A stretch of DNA of 64,000 nt, from the NCBI RefSeq assembly GCF_033095865.1, contig NZ_AP019365.1:5491501-5555500 (forward strand), written 5' to 3'. A model generated the notes under the pieces. That model was not told where the DNA came from. It searched no databases and saw only the letters and a program-made list of their open reading frames with translations. This document shows, one piece after another, positions 47,161-56,920 of the stretch; within the stretch, counting starts at the first letter, position 1, and each line of letters starts with the position of its first letter. The position numbers were made by a program, and so were the translations under genes. Source of the stretch: Pseudomonas sp. KU43P (GTDB lineage: Bacteria > Pseudomonadota > Gammaproteobacteria > Pseudomonadales > Pseudomonadaceae).

Positions 47161-49404
47161 ATGAAAGCGTTCGGCAAAATCCTGGGACTGGGGCTTCTCG
47201 GGTTGCTGCTGATCATCGTGGCACTGGGCTTCGCCCTGACCCACCTCTTCGATCCCAACGACTACAAAGACGAGATCCGCCAGTTGGCGCGCGACAAGGC
47301 CCATGTCGAGCTGACCCTCAATGGCGATATCGGCTGGAGCCTGTTCCCCTGGCTGGGGCTGGAGCTGCACGACGCCAGCATCGCTACCTTGAACAAACCC
47401 ACCGAGCCCTTTGCCGACTTGCAGATGCTTGGCCTGTCGGTTCGTGTACTGCCCTTGCTGCGCCGCGAAGTGCAGATGAGCGATGTACGCGTCGAAGGCC
47501 TGAACCTGACCCTGGTCCGCGACGAACAGGGCCACGGCAACTGGCAAGACATCGGCAAACCACTACCGCCCCAGGGCGGCACAAGCGCCAATGCGCCGGC
47601 CCCCGCGGAGCAACCAGGCACGCCCGCCGAAAGCGGCAGCGAACGCGCAGTCAAACTCGACATCGACAGCCTCACCGTGAACAACGCCCGAGTGCAGTAC
47701 ACCGATGCCCAGAACGGCAAGAGCTACAGCGCTGAAAGCATCCAGTTGAGTACCGGCCCGGTTCACGAGGGCAGCAACATTGCGCTCAAGGCCAGTGCCT
47801 TCCTCAGCGCCAGCCAGCCGAACCTCAAGGCCCGCACCGAACTGGCCGGCGAACTGCGCTTCGACCGCAAGCTCAAGCGCTACAACTTCGAAGACATGCG
47901 CCTTTCGGGCGAAACCTCGGGTGAGCCAACCGGCGGCAAGACCGTGACCTTCGCCGCTCAAGGCCAGCTGTTGGTCGACATGGCTGCCAACGTCGCGTCG
48001 TGGAACGGCCTGAAAATCTCGGCCAACCAACTGCGTGCCCTCGGCGAGCTGAACCTGCGCGACCTGGACAAGGCTCCGCAGCTCAGCGGTGGCTTGTCGA
48101 TTGCGCAGTTCAACCTGCGCACCTTCCTCGACGGGATTGGCCGCACCCTGCCCGCCACCAATGACCCGGCCGCCTTCAGCAAGCTGGAGCTGGTGACCCG
48201 CCTGCAGGGCACCCCGAACAGCCTGGCCCTGGCAGACCTTGCGGTAAAACTGGACGACAGCACCTTCACCGGCCGCGTGGCCGTCGAAGACTTCGCCAAG
48301 CAGGCCCTGCGCCTGCAGCTCAAGGGCGACAAGTTCGACGCCGACCGTTACCTGCCGGCCAAGAGCGAAGAGGCCAAGGGCGCCACCGCCGCACGCCAGA
48401 GCGAAGTGCAGCAACAGGAAGCCACCGCCTTGGGCAACCCCGGCAGCTCGCCACTGCCCAACGCGCCGACTCAGGTGGCGTGGAGCAACGACAAGCTGTT
48501 GCCGGTAGACCGCCTGCGCGAGCTCGACCTGCAAGCCGACCTAGCCTTCGGTTCGCTGACCCTGGACAAACTGCCGATCAGCGATGCCCAGCTGCAAGCC
48601 ACCGGCCAGGGCGGCCTGCTGACCCTGCAAGGGCTGCGCGGCGGCCTCTACAATGGCAGCTTCGAAGCCAAGGGCAGCGTCGACGTACGCCCTGCCGTGC
48701 CGCAGGTTGGCTTGAACACCAAGATCAACCGCGTGCCGGTCGAGCACTTCATCAAGCGTGAAGGCAAGGAGCAGACCCCACCGGTCAAGGGCCTGCTGAC
48801 CCTGACCAGCGACCTGACCGCGACTGGCAACAGCCAGAAAGCACTGGTCGAAACCCTCAACGGCAGCGCAAACTTCACCATCAACGATGGCGTGCTGGTC
48901 AACGCCAACCTGGAACAGCAGCTGTGCCAGGCCATCGCCACCCTCAACCGCAAGACCCTCAGCGGCGAACCCCGCGGCAAGGACACCCCGTTCGAAGAGC
49001 TGCGCGGCAGCCTGGTGGTGCGCAACGGCGTAGCCAGCAATCCGGACCTCAAGGCGCGTATCCCCGGCCTTACCGTCAACGGCCACGGCGACCTCGACCT
49101 GCGCGTACTGGGCATGGACTACAACGTCGGCGTGATCGTCGAAGGTGACCAGCGTGCCATGCCGGACCCGGCCTGCCAGGTCAACGAACGCTTCGCAGGC
49201 GTCGAAGTGCCGCTGCGCTGCCGTGGCCCGCTGGAGCTGGGTGCCAAGGCCTGCCGCCTGGACCAGGACGGCCTGGGCAAGGTCGCAGCGAAGTTGGCTG
49301 GCAACCGCCTGAAAGACAAGATCGATGAAAAGCTCGATGAAAAACTCGGAGACAAAGTGAGCCCAGAACTGAAAGAAACGCTCAAGGGGCTGTTCAAGCG
49401 ATGA
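47161..49404 (+). CDS. AsmA-family envelope protein
   Basis: This 747-residue protein has one N-terminal TM anchor (residues ~8-28) and a large periplasmic part with the AsmA N- and C-terminal regions (LNGDIGWSLFPWLGLELHDA; MDYNVGVIVEGDQ and a terminal amphipathic helix). AsmA-like proteins are thought to bridge the periplasm and help phospholipid movement or outer-membrane assembly. It overlaps mutY by 4 bp (ATGA), forming asmA-mutY-yggX. Confidence 0.9.
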   Translation: MKAFGKILGLGLLGLLLIIVALGFALTHLFDPNDYKDEIRQLARDKAHVELTLNGDIGWSLFPWLGLELHDASIATLNKPTEPFADLQMLGLSVRVLPLLRREVQMSDVRVEGLNLTLVRDEQGHGNWQDIGKPLPPQGGTSANAPAPAEQPGTPAESGSERAVKLDIDSLTVNNARVQYTDAQNGKSYSAESIQLSTGPVHEGSNIALKASAFLSASQPNLKARTELAGELRFDRKLKRYNFEDMRLSGETSGEPTGGKTVTFAAQGQLLVDMAANVASWNGLKISANQLRALGELNLRDLDKAPQLSGGLSIAQFNLRTFLDGIGRTLPATNDPAAFSKLELVTRLQGTPNSLALADLAVKLDDSTFTGRVAVEDFAKQALRLQLKGDKFDADRYLPAKSEEAKGATAARQSEVQQQEATALGNPGSSPLPNAPTQVAWSNDKLLPVDRLRELDLQADLAFGSLTLDKLPISDAQLQATGQGGLLTLQGLRGGLYNGSFEAKGSVDVRPAVPQVGLNTKINRVPVEHFIKREGKEQTPPVKGLLTLTSDLTATGNSQKALVETLNGSANFTINDGVLVNANLEQQLCQAIATLNRKTLSGEPRGKDTPFEELRGSLVVRNGVASNPDLKARIPGLTVNGHGDLDLRVLGMDYNVGVIVEGDQRAMPDPACQVNERFAGVEVPLRCRGPLELGAKACRLDQDGLGKVAAKLAGNRLKDKIDEKLDEKLGDKVSPELKETLKGLFKR

Positions 49405-50468
49405 GCCCAGAGCAGTTCTCCAGCGCCGTGCTGGCCTGGTACGACCAGCACGGCCGCCACGACCTGCCCTGGCAACAGGGCATCACCCCTTACCGGGTGT
49501 GGGTGTCGGAAATCATGCTGCAGCAGACCCAGGTCAGCACCGTGCTCAACTACTTCGACCGCTTCATGCAGGCCCTGCCGACCGTGCAGGCGCTGGCCGA
49601 GGCACCAGAAGACGAAGTGCTGCACCTGTGGACCGGGCTGGGTTACTACACCCGTGCGCGCAACCTGCAGAAGGCCGCGAAGGTGGTCGTGGAGCAGTAT
49701 GGCGGCGAGTTCCCGCGCAGCGTCGAGCAACTCACCGAACTGCCCGGCATCGGCCGCTCCACCGCCGGGGCCATTGCCAGCATCAGCATGGGCATCCGTG
49801 CGCCGATTCTCGACGGTAACGTCAAGCGCGTACTGGCCCGCTACACCGCCCAGCCCGGCTACCCCGGCGAACCCAAGGTCGCCAACCAGCTATGGGCCAC
49901 AGCCGAACGCTTCACCCCGCAGCAGCGTGCCAACCACTACACCCAGGCGATGATGGACATGGGCGCCACGCTGTGCACCCGTAGCAAGCCCAGTTGCCTG
50001 ATCTGCCCGTTGCAGCGCGGCTGCGAAGCCCACCTGCACGGTGAAGAAACCCGCTACCCCGAGCCCAAACCACGCAAGGCGCTGCCTCAACGGCGCACGC
50101 TGATGCCGCTGCTGGCCAACCACGAAGGCGCTATCCTGCTGTATCGCCGCCCTTCCAGTGGCCTTTGGGGCGGCTTGTGGAGCCTGCCCGAGCTGGACGA
50201 CATCGGCCAACTCGACGACCTCGCCTACCAGCACGGCCTGCGCCTGGCCGAGAGCCGCGCGCTTGACGGCCTGACCCATACCTTCAGCCATTTCCAGCTG
50301 GCGATCGAGCCGTGGCTGGTACGCGTCGACCCGGTCGGCCAGCACATGGCCGAGGCCGACTGGCTCTGGTATAACCTCGCCACCCCGCCGCGCCTGGGCC
50401 TCGCCGCCCCGGTCAAGAAGCTGCTCAAACGCGCGGCCGACGAACTGATTGCAGGAGATGCCCGATGA
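49401..50468 (+). CDS. mutY: Adenine DNA glycosylase MutY
   Basis: The 355-residue enzyme removes adenine mispaired with 8-oxoguanine. The helix-hairpin-helix [15 protein letters not shown] lies near residue 115. The 4Fe-4S cysteines have C-X6-C-X2-C-X5-C spacing in [19 protein letters not shown]-terminal NUDIX-like domain with [12 protein letters not shown] follows. It is coupled to asmA and yggX by ATGA overlaps. Confidence 0.96.
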   Translation: MSPEQFSSAVLAWYDQHGRHDLPWQQGITPYRVWVSEIMLQQTQVSTVLNYFDRFMQALPTVQALAEAPEDEVLHLWTGLGYYTRARNLQKAAKVVVEQYGGEFPRSVEQLTELPGIGRSTAGAIASISMGIRAPILDGNVKRVLARYTAQPGYPGEPKVANQLWATAERFTPQQRANHYTQAMMDMGATLCTRSKPSCLICPLQRGCEAHLHGEETRYPEPKPRKALPQRRTLMPLLANHEGAILLYRRPSSGLWGGLWSLPELDDIGQLDDLAYQHGLRLAESRALDGLTHTFSHFQLAIEPWLVRVDPVGQHMAEADWLWYNLATPPRLGLAAPVKKLLKRAADELIAGDAR

Positions 50469-50737
50469 CCCGCACCGTGATGTGCCGCAAGTACAAAGAA
50501 GAATTGCCAGGCCTGGACCGCCCGCCTTACCCAGGCGCCAAGGGCCAGGACATCTTTGATCACATCTCGCAGAAAGCCTGGGCCGACTGGCAGAAGCACC
50601 AGACCATGCTGATCAACGAAAAGCGCCTGAACATGATGAACGCCGAGGACCGCAAGTTCCTCCAAGGCGAGATGGACAAGTTTTTCGCCGGCGAAGAATA
50701 CGCCCAGGCGGAAGGCTACGTACCACCGGCCGTATGA
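50465..50737 (+). CDS. yggX: Iron-trafficking/oxidative damage protection protein YggX
   Basis: This 90-residue protein protects Fe-S enzymes against oxidation. It has the family start [20 protein letters not shown] with Cys7, and [16 protein letters not shown]. Coupling to mutY, itself an Fe-S enzyme, by an ATGA overlap is conserved in gamma-proteobacteria. Confidence 0.96.
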   Translation: MTRTVMCRKYKEELPGLDRPPYPGAKGQDIFDHISQKAWADWQKHQTMLINEKRLNMMNAEDRKFLQGEMDKFFAGEEYAQAEGYVPPAV

Positions 50738-50788
50738 CCCCAGAAATCGTAAGCGACGGAATTAATTTAAAATTTTTTCAAAAAGTCG

Positions 50789-50817
50789 TTGACGAGCGGT
50801 CTGGAAATCTATTTAAT
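50789..50817 (+). promoter_or_regulatory. tRNA-Phe promoter
   Basis: TTGACG (50789) and TTTAAT (50812) are spaced 17 bp apart, just before the tRNA gene, in an AT-rich stretch. Confidence 0.6.
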
Positions 50818-50827
50818 TCACCTCGTC

Positions 50828-50903
50828 GCCCAGATAGCTCAGTCGGTAGAGCAGAGGATTGAAAATCCTCGTGTCGGCGGTTCGACTCCGTCTCTGGGCA
50901 CCA
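50828..50903 (+). tRNA. tRNA-Phe (GAA)
   Basis: The 76-base cloverleaf has acceptor arms GCCCAGA/TCTGGGC, D-arm GCTCAGTCGGTAGAGC, an anticodon loop with GAA at 50861-50863, T-arm GGTTCGACTCC and an encoded CCA end. Confidence 0.98.
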
Positions 50904-50941
50904 CCTTCAAGCTTCTGGTGGTTGCAAAGTTACCCGAAGCG

Positions 50942-50978
50942 ACAACAAGAAACCCGCCTAGTGCGGGTTTTTTGTTGT
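50942..50978 (+). terminator. Terminator behind tRNA-Phe
   Basis: ACCCGC-CTAGT-GCGGGT stem followed by six T, flanked by ACAACAAGAAA and TTTTTTGTTGT that extend pairing. Confidence 0.88.
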
Positions 50979-51044
50979 CTGTGATTTTTGCAGCAGGATC
51001 AGCAGCTTCACCCCAAGCGCCGGATGAGCTACTGGTCGGTCGTG

Positions 51045-51124
51045 CGCAGCCCATCGCCGGCAAGCCGGCTCCCACAGGTTTGGCGTTGTACCTGTAGGAG
51101 CCGGCTTGCCGGCGATGGGCCGCA
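51045..51124. repeat. REP inverted pair
   Basis: A REP pair with flanking GCCCATCG/CGATGGGC arms, between the tRNA-Phe terminator and the 51212 gene. Together they fill the 308-bp gap. Confidence 0.9.
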
Positions 51125-51211
51125 CAGCGGCCTCTGTCAGCAACACTTGGGTTTCCCAGGCAACTGCGCTTCAATACGCGCACTTTTCGGACACACCCAA
51201 GGAATCGCCCC

Positions 51212-51655
51212 ATGGCCTCCAATACCAAGCAACAGAAACGCGCCAAACGCGCCGCCAGCAAGGCCAAGCAGAACCGCATGGTGCGCAGCGGCCAGGCGGT
51301 CAAGGCAAGCACGGGTGACAGCGCCAGCATCGAGCAGGTTTTCCACAAGGCCATGGAGTCGGACAGCTACAAGGAGCTGTTCAACAAGATGAAAGCCGCA
51401 CAGGAAACCAGCCTGGTCGCGATGATCTCGGTGTTCCTGGTCGACCCGCTGCTGGCACTGGTGCTCAAGGGCCACAAAGAAGAACACGCCACCGACTACA
51501 TCGTGCTGGTGTTCAACGCCTACCGCACCTGGCTTGATGGCGCCGACGAAGACACCACCATGGCCTGGCTGGAGAGCGACGAGTTCCAGGAAGCCTATAT
51601 CGCCGCTTCCGAGCTGGTAGCCAAGCAGCAACAACAGCAGAAGCAGTTTGGCTAA
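51212..51655 (+). CDS. Conserved hypothetical protein with basic N-terminus
   Basis: This 147-residue protein starts with ~30 residues rich in Lys, Arg and Gln (TKQQKRAKRAASKAKQNRM), then a mostly helical, acidic part, and ends in a run of glutamines. No signal peptide or TM segment is clear, although one hydrophobic stretch (TSLVAMISVFLVDPLLALVL) lies near residue 67. The basic tail suggests nucleic-acid or ribosome contact. AAGGA precedes the ATG. I do not recognise the family. Confidence 0.75.
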   Translation: MASNTKQQKRAKRAASKAKQNRMVRSGQAVKASTGDSASIEQVFHKAMESDSYKELFNKMKAAQETSLVAMISVFLVDPLLALVLKGHKEEHATDYIVLVFNAYRTWLDGADEDTTMAWLESDEFQEAYIAASELVAKQQQQQKQFG

Positions 51656-51680
51656 AACCTCACCGCCCTGAAGCTTGCGG

Positions 51681-51717
51681 GGTACCTGTAGGAGCCGGCT
51701 TGCCGGCGATAGGGCCG
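51681..51717. repeat. Single REP copy
   Basis: One unpaired REP behind the 51212 gene. Confidence 0.85.
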
Positions 51718-51729
51718 GCACAGACAAAC

Positions 51730-51766
51730 AAAAAGGCCGCGCCCTACCCAGGGCGCGGCCTTTTTT
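51730..51766. terminator. Bidirectional terminator
   Basis: AAAAAGGCCGCGCCCT and AGGGCGCGGCCTTTTTT form a perfect stem around ACCC with A and T tracts on both sides, between convergent genes. Confidence 0.93.
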
Positions 51767-51784
51767 AATTGCAGCCCGCGCGGA

Positions 51785-53170
51785 TCAGTTATCCAGCGCC
51801 ACCCGCCCAGCAGCCTCACGCTTGCGATGCACCAGCAAGCCCGCTGCTACCACACCAATGCTCAGCAGCGCAGTCGCGATGATCTCGGCACGGTGGTCCT
51901 CACGCAGGGCCATCACCACCAGAATGGCAACGATGAAGGCAATGGTCGCCCAGGTCAGCCCCGGGAACAGCCACATCTTGAAGGCGATCTTCTCGCCGCG
52001 AGCCTCGCGCTGGCTGCGCATGCGCAACTGCGACACGGCAATCACCAGGTACACCAGCAGCGCGATGGCACCGGAGCTGGCCAGCAGGAACTCGAACACC
52101 TGGGCCGGCGCCACGTAGTTGGCGAACACGCACAGGAACGCCGCCGCGGTCGACAGCAATACCGCCACATACGGGGTAGCTGCCTTGGTGGTGCGCTGGG
52201 CAACGGCCGGTGCATCACCCCGTTTGCTCAGCGAGAACAGCATGCGCGACGAGGTGTACAGCGCCGAGTTCAGGCAGCTGGTCACGGCGATCAGCACGAC
52301 GATGTCGACGATCAGCTTGGCGTTCGGCACGCCGATGCGGCTCAGTACAGTCTGGTAGGAACCGGTTTCGGCCAGCGCCGGGTCGTTCCACGGCACCAGG
52401 GCCACGACCAGGAAGATCGACACCAGGTAGAACAGGCAGATACGCCAAATCACCGAGTTGGTTGCACGGCTGATCTGCTTGCCCGGGTCTTTCGACTCGG
52501 CGGCAGCGATGGTCACGATCTCGGTACCCATGAACGAGAACATGGTGGTCAGCATGGCCGCCAGCACAGCGCCCAGGCCATTGGGCATGAAGCCCTGGGT
52601 ATCGAACAGGTGGCTGGCACCGCTGACCTGGCTGCTTGGCATGAAGCCAAACATGGCAGCGCAGCCGACCACGATGAAGCCGATGATCGCCAGTACCTTG
52701 AGCAGGGCGAACCAGAACTCGAATTCACCGTAGTTCTTCACGCTGCACAGGTTGGTCGCCGTCAGGGCCAAGGTAATAAGGAGGGAGAAGGCCCACAGGT
52801 CGACTGCCGGGAACCAGGCATGCAGGATCGCTGCAGCCGCGTTGGCTTCCAACGGGATGACCAGCACCCAGAACCACCAGTACAACCAGCCAATGGTGAA
52901 GCCAGCCCAGCGGCCAATGGCGCGGTCGGCATAGGTGGAGAACGAACCAGTATCCGGCGAGGCGATGGCCATTTCGCCGAGCATGCGCATCACCAGCACC
53001 ACCAAGGTACCGGCAGCGGCATAGGCCAGCAGCACGGCAGGGCCGGCAGCAGCGATGGCGTGGCCGGAGCCGACGAACAGACCGGCGCCGATGACGCCAG
53101 CAATGGACAGCATGGTGACATGCCGTTGTTTGAGCCCCTGAGCGAGGTCATTGGAATTGTTACCGCTCAT
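51785..53170 (-). CDS. gabP: GABA permease GabP
   Basis: This 461-residue APC-family permease takes up 4-aminobutyrate. It closely resembles E. coli GabP as I recall it: LKQRHVTMLSIAGVIGAGLF at the start, TIGWLYWWFWVLVIPLEAN near residue 105, FSFMGTEIVTIAAAES near 220, and VTSCLNSALYTSSRMLFSLS near 310. About 12 TM segments are visible. I chose the ATG at 53170, matching the family start. A long upstream region with hairpins may regulate it. Confidence 0.88.
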   Translation of the reverse strand: MSGNNSNDLAQGLKQRHVTMLSIAGVIGAGLFVGSGHAIAAAGPAVLLAYAAAGTLVVLVMRMLGEMAIASPDTGSFSTYADRAIGRWAGFTIGWLYWWFWVLVIPLEANAAAAILHAWFPAVDLWAFSLLITLALTATNLCSVKNYGEFEFWFALLKVLAIIGFIVVGCAAMFGFMPSSQVSGASHLFDTQGFMPNGLGAVLAAMLTTMFSFMGTEIVTIAAAESKDPGKQISRATNSVIWRICLFYLVSIFLVVALVPWNDPALAETGSYQTVLSRIGVPNAKLIVDIVVLIAVTSCLNSALYTSSRMLFSLSKRGDAPAVAQRTTKAATPYVAVLLSTAAAFLCVFANYVAPAQVFEFLLASSGAIALLVYLVIAVSQLRMRSQREARGEKIAFKMWLFPGLTWATIAFIVAILVVMALREDHRAEIIATALLSIGVVAAGLLVHRKREAAGRVALDN

Positions 53171-53818
53171 AAAACTACCTTTGTAAGGAGTGGACCACCC
53201 GACTGAATACGAAGCGCGCCAGGGGTGAGTTAGGCGTCGCTGCAATCGGCGGTTTCCAGACGGCAATAAGCGGGCCATGTGCTGAATGCATTCGTCAGAT
53301 AAGACTGGCAGGGCGTAAAGGACGCGGCTTGCAGGGCTTTCGGCCAACTCCTGACCGAAAGGCCGTCAAATCCGACAGGAAAGACGGGATTACGGAAATA
53401 CCCACTTACAAATGCACCAGAGGTGCTCCTCGGTAACACCTCTGCACTATTGCAAAGCAAAAAAGTGCAACCTTGCGGTATCACCTTTTGCCTTGCGGGC
53501 CAATCGCGGGCAAGCCCGCTCCTACAGGGGCAGCAGCGTCAGCGGGTACGGCTTCAGCCGCGATCGAGGCCAAAATTGCTTCCCAGCCCTGCCCAAAACT
53601 GGCACCATCGCGCCTTTTTTCATCAAGGCTCTGGAGCTGGGCGACACCTTCGCGGACATCTGCGCGACGTTGCACTGCAGCGATGCGACAAACTGCCCCG
53701 CCACTGCCCCGAGCCCCCTGCGACCCTGTTGGCCGCCCTGATGCCGCTATGCTAGCTTGGCGCACGCCAGGAAGGCCGCCAACAGCTGGGAACGCACCCG
53801 AACACATGAGGACCGCAC
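53171..53818. other. gabP-ABC transporter divergent intergenic region
   Basis: This 648-bp gap carries the promoters of both transport units. Visible structure: CTTTCGG and CCGAAAG arms with 11-bp spacing near 53336-53362, and CAGAGGTG (53418) with CACCTCTG (53437). A single diverged REP lies at 53496. Overlapping open frames on both strands lack ribosome-binding sites and family features, so no gene is called. Confidence 0.55.
53496..53529. repeat. Single diverged REP copy
   Basis: GGGCCAATCGCGGGCAAGCC variant of the REP with the CTCCTACAGG tail, unpaired. Confidence 0.8.
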
Positions 53819-54592
53819 ATGGCCCAGGCCACGCCCGCGCTGGAAATCCGCAATCTGCACAAACGTTACGGCGAGCAGGAAATTCTCAAGGGCATTTCGC
53901 TGACCGCGCGTGACGGTGACGTGATCTCCATCCTGGGATCGTCCGGCTCCGGCAAGTCCACCCTGCTGCGCTGCATTAACCTGCTGGAAAACCCTCATCA
54001 GGGTGAAATCCTCGTTGCAGGCGAAGCGCTCAAGCTCAAGGCCGCCAAGAACGGCGACCTGATAGCTGCCGACAATCGCCAGATCAACCGCCTGCGCAGC
54101 GAAATCGGCTTCGTCTTCCAGAACTTCAACCTGTGGCCGCACATGTCGATCCTCGACAACATCATCGAGGCGCCACGCCGCGTGCTCGGCCAGAGCAAAG
54201 CCGAGGCCATCGAAGCCGCCGAGGCGCTGCTGAACAAGGTCGGCATCTACGACAAACGCCACAGCTACCCCGCCCAGCTTTCCGGTGGCCAGCAGCAGCG
54301 TGCTGCCATCGCCCGCACCCTGGCCATGCGGCCCAAGGTCATTCTGTTCGACGAGCCAACTTCGGCGCTCGATCCGGAAATGGTCCAGGAAGTGCTTAAC
54401 GTTATCCGCGCACTGGCCGAAGAAGGCCGTACCATGCTGCTGGTGACACACGAGATGAACTTTGCCCGCCAGGTGTCCAGTGAAGTGGTCTTCCTGCACC
54501 AGGGCCTGGTTGAAGAGCAAGGATCGCCGCAGCAGGTCTTCGAGAACCCGACCTCGGCGCGTTGCAAGCAATTCATGTCCAGCCACCGCTAA
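53819..54592 (+). CDS. Basic amino acid ABC transporter, ATPase (HisP-like)
   Basis: This 257-residue ATPase has Walker [14 protein letters not shown] near residue 40, signature [16 protein letters not shown] near 155, Walker [15 protein letters not shown] and switch His in LVTHEMNFA. It is closest to HisP/ArtP-type polar amino acid importers. It opens a four-gene operon with a binding protein and two permeases. Confidence 0.93.
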   Translation: MAQATPALEIRNLHKRYGEQEILKGISLTARDGDVISILGSSGSGKSTLLRCINLLENPHQGEILVAGEALKLKAAKNGDLIAADNRQINRLRSEIGFVFQNFNLWPHMSILDNIIEAPRRVLGQSKAEAIEAAEALLNKVGIYDKRHSYPAQLSGGQQQRAAIARTLAMRPKVILFDEPTSALDPEMVQEVLNVIRALAEEGRTMLLVTHEMNFARQVSSEVVFLHQGLVEEQGSPQQVFENPTSARCKQFMSSHR

Positions 54593-54605
54593 CGGAGCAA
54601 CACGA

Positions 54606-55367
54606 ATGCAGACCTATAAGAAATTCCTCCTGGCAGCTGCCGCCACCCTGGTGATGTCGGCCAACGCCATGGCCGCAGAAAAACTGCGCATGGGTATCGA
54701 AGCCGCCTACCCACCGTTCAACAACAAGGATGCCAGCGGCCAGGTCGTCGGCTTCGACAAAGACATCGGCGACGCCCTGTGCGCCAAGATGAAGGTCGAG
54801 TGCGAAGTCGTCACCTCCGACTGGGACGGCATCATCCCGGCCCTGAAAGCGAAGAAATTCGACTTCCTGATCTCCTCGCTGTCGATCACCGACGAGCGCA
54901 AGGAGTCCGTTGACTTCACCGACCCGTACTACTCGAACAAGCAACAGTTCATCGCGCCGAAGAACGTCGACTTCAAGACCGACGATAAGTCACTCGAAGG
55001 CAAGACCATCGGCACCCAGCGCGCCACCCAAGCTGCGACCTGGCTGGACGATCACGGCGGCATGGACGGCAAATTCAAGGTCAACCTGTACGACGGCCAG
55101 GAAAACGCCTACCTGGACCTGACCTCCGGCCGCCTCGACGCCATCCTCGCCGACAAATACGCCAACTACGACTGGCTGAAGTCCGAAGCCGGCAAGAACT
55201 ATGAGTTCAAAGGTGAGCCGGTCAACGACAGCGACAAGGTCGGCATCGCCGTTCGCAAAGGCGACGATGAGCTGCGCAACAAGCTCAATGCCGCACTGAA
55301 GGAAATTGTCGCCGACGGCACCTACAAGAAGATCAACGACAAGTATTTCCCGTTCAGCATCTATTGA
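54606..55367 (+). CDS. Lysine/arginine/ornithine-type periplasmic binding protein
   Basis: This 253-residue protein has a signal peptide (FLLAAAATLVMSANAMAAE) and a SBP_bac_3 fold: RMGIEAAYPPFNNKDASGQV, VGFDKDIGDALCAKM and FDFLISSLSITDERKESVDF. These match HisJ/ArgT. It starts 13 bp after the ATPase gene. Basic amino acids are the likely ligands; the exact one is open. Confidence 0.92.
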   Translation: MQTYKKFLLAAAATLVMSANAMAAEKLRMGIEAAYPPFNNKDASGQVVGFDKDIGDALCAKMKVECEVVTSDWDGIIPALKAKKFDFLISSLSITDERKESVDFTDPYYSNKQQFIAPKNVDFKTDDKSLEGKTIGTQRATQAATWLDDHGGMDGKFKVNLYDGQENAYLDLTSGRLDAILADKYANYDWLKSEAGKNYEFKGEPVNDSDKVGIAVRKGDDELRNKLNAALKEIVADGTYKKINDKYFPFSIY

Positions 55368-55421
55368 TTCGCCCCGACCGGTACGCCCTTGGGCGTGCCG
55401 GTCCTTAGAACGACCCTGCCC

Positions 55422-56114
55422 ATGAATATCGACCTGCACGGATTCGGTCCGGCCCTGGCGGCTGGCACCTTGATGACCGTAAAACTGGCGCTTTGCGCCT
55501 TGCTGCTGGGGCTGGTCCTGGGCCTGCTCGGCGCTCTGGCCAAGACGTCCTCGATCAAGCCACTGCAATGGCTTGGCGGCTTCTACTCGACCCTGGTTCG
55601 CGGCGTGCCCGAACTGCTGTGGGTCCTGCTGATCTATTTCGGCACCGTCGGGCTGATGAACAGCCTCGGCGAAGCCCTGAACATGCCTGGCCTGGAACTC
55701 AGCGCCTTCGCCGCCGGAGTCATCGCCCTGGGGCTGTGCTTCGGCGCCTACGCCACCGAAGTGTTCCGTGGCGCCATCCTGGCCATCCCCAAAGGCCACC
55801 GCGAGGCCGGCCTGGCGCTGGGTCTGTCGAACGGGCGCATCCTGTCGCGGATCATCCTGCCGCAGATGTGGCGCATCGCCCTGCCCGGCCTCGGCAACCT
55901 GTTCATGATCCTGATGAAGGACACCGCGCTGGTGTCGGTGATCGGCCTGGAAGAAATCATGCGCCACGCGCAAATTGGCGTGACCGTGACCAAGGAGCCA
56001 TTCACCTTCTATATGGTCGCCGCCTGCATCTACCTGAGCCTGACCATCGTTGCCATGACCGGCATGCACTTCATGGAAAAACGCGCCGCTCGCGGCTTTG
56101 CGAGGGCCGAATAA
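55422..56114 (+). CDS. Polar amino acid ABC permease (HisQ-like)
   Basis: This 230-residue inner-membrane permease has five TM segments and the EAA loop (REAGLALGLSNGRILSRIIL, about residues 127-146). I chose the ATG at 55422. Its stop overlaps the next permease start by one base (TAATG). Confidence 0.92.
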   Translation: MNIDLHGFGPALAAGTLMTVKLALCALLLGLVLGLLGALAKTSSIKPLQWLGGFYSTLVRGVPELLWVLLIYFGTVGLMNSLGEALNMPGLELSAFAAGVIALGLCFGAYATEVFRGAILAIPKGHREAGLALGLSNGRILSRIILPQMWRIALPGLGNLFMILMKDTALVSVIGLEEIMRHAQIGVTVTKEPFTFYMVAACIYLSLTIVAMTGMHFMEKRAARGFARAE

Positions 56115-56803
56115 TGAATTGGGAAGTGATCATCAAGTGGCTGCCGCGCCTGGCCCAGGGTGCCACCCTGACGCTGGAGCTGGTCGCCATCGCGGTCGTC
56201 GCCGGGTTGATCCTGGCCATCCCGCTGGGCATCGCCCGCTCCTCGCGCCACTGGTACGTGCGCGCTGTCCCTTACGGCTACATCTTCTTCTTCCGCGGCA
56301 CGCCGCTGCTGGTGCAGTTGTTCCTGGTCTACTACGGCCTGGCGCAGTTCGACCTGGTGCGTTCGAGCAGCCTGTGGCCATACCTGCGCGATCCGTTCTG
56401 GTGCACCGTGCTGACCATGACCCTGCACACCGCTGCCTACATCGCCGAAATCCTGCGCGGTGCGCTGCAGGCCATCCCCAAGGGTGAAATCGAGGCGGCG
56501 CGGGCGCTGGGCATGTCGCGTGGCAAGACACTGTTCTACATCATGCTGCCGCGTGCGGCGCGCATCGGCTTGCCGGCGTACAGCAACGAAGTGATCCTGA
56601 TGCTCAAGGCCAGCGCCCTGGCCAGTACCGTGACCCTGCTGGAACTGACCGGCATGGCGCGCACCATCATTGCCCGAACCTACCTGCCGGTAGAGATCTT
56701 CTTCGCTGCCGGGGTGTTCTACCTGGTGATCTCGTTCGTGCTGGTGCAAGGCTTCAAGCTGCTGGAGCGCTGGTTGCGCGTGGACGCCTGCCAAGGGCGT
56801 TGA
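56114..56803 (+). CDS. Polar amino acid ABC permease (HisM-like)
   Basis: The 229-residue partner permease shows FRGTPLLVQLFLVYYG near residue 58 and the EAA loop EIEAARALGMSRGKTLFYIM near 125. It is coupled by a TAATG overlap to the HisQ-like gene and closes the operon, followed by a REP pair. Confidence 0.93.
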   Translation: MNWEVIIKWLPRLAQGATLTLELVAIAVVAGLILAIPLGIARSSRHWYVRAVPYGYIFFFRGTPLLVQLFLVYYGLAQFDLVRSSSLWPYLRDPFWCTVLTMTLHTAAYIAEILRGALQAIPKGEIEAARALGMSRGKTLFYIMLPRAARIGLPAYSNEVILMLKASALASTVTLLELTGMARTIIARTYLPVEIFFAAGVFYLVISFVLVQGFKLLERWLRVDACQGR

Positions 56804-56811
56804 GATCTCAC

Positions 56812-56890
56812 TGGCTTCATCGCGGATAAATCCGCTCCTACCACCGGCCCGCGCGGTCCTCGTAGGAGCGGATTCATCCGCGATAAGGCC
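56812..56890. repeat. REP inverted pair, second type
   Basis: Facing copies with core GCGGATAAATCCGC and tail TCCTAC, unlike the GCCGGC type that dominates the window. Confidence 0.88.
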
Positions 56891-56920
56891 CTAAAATCCA
56901 CCCCATACCTCACCCCTCCC

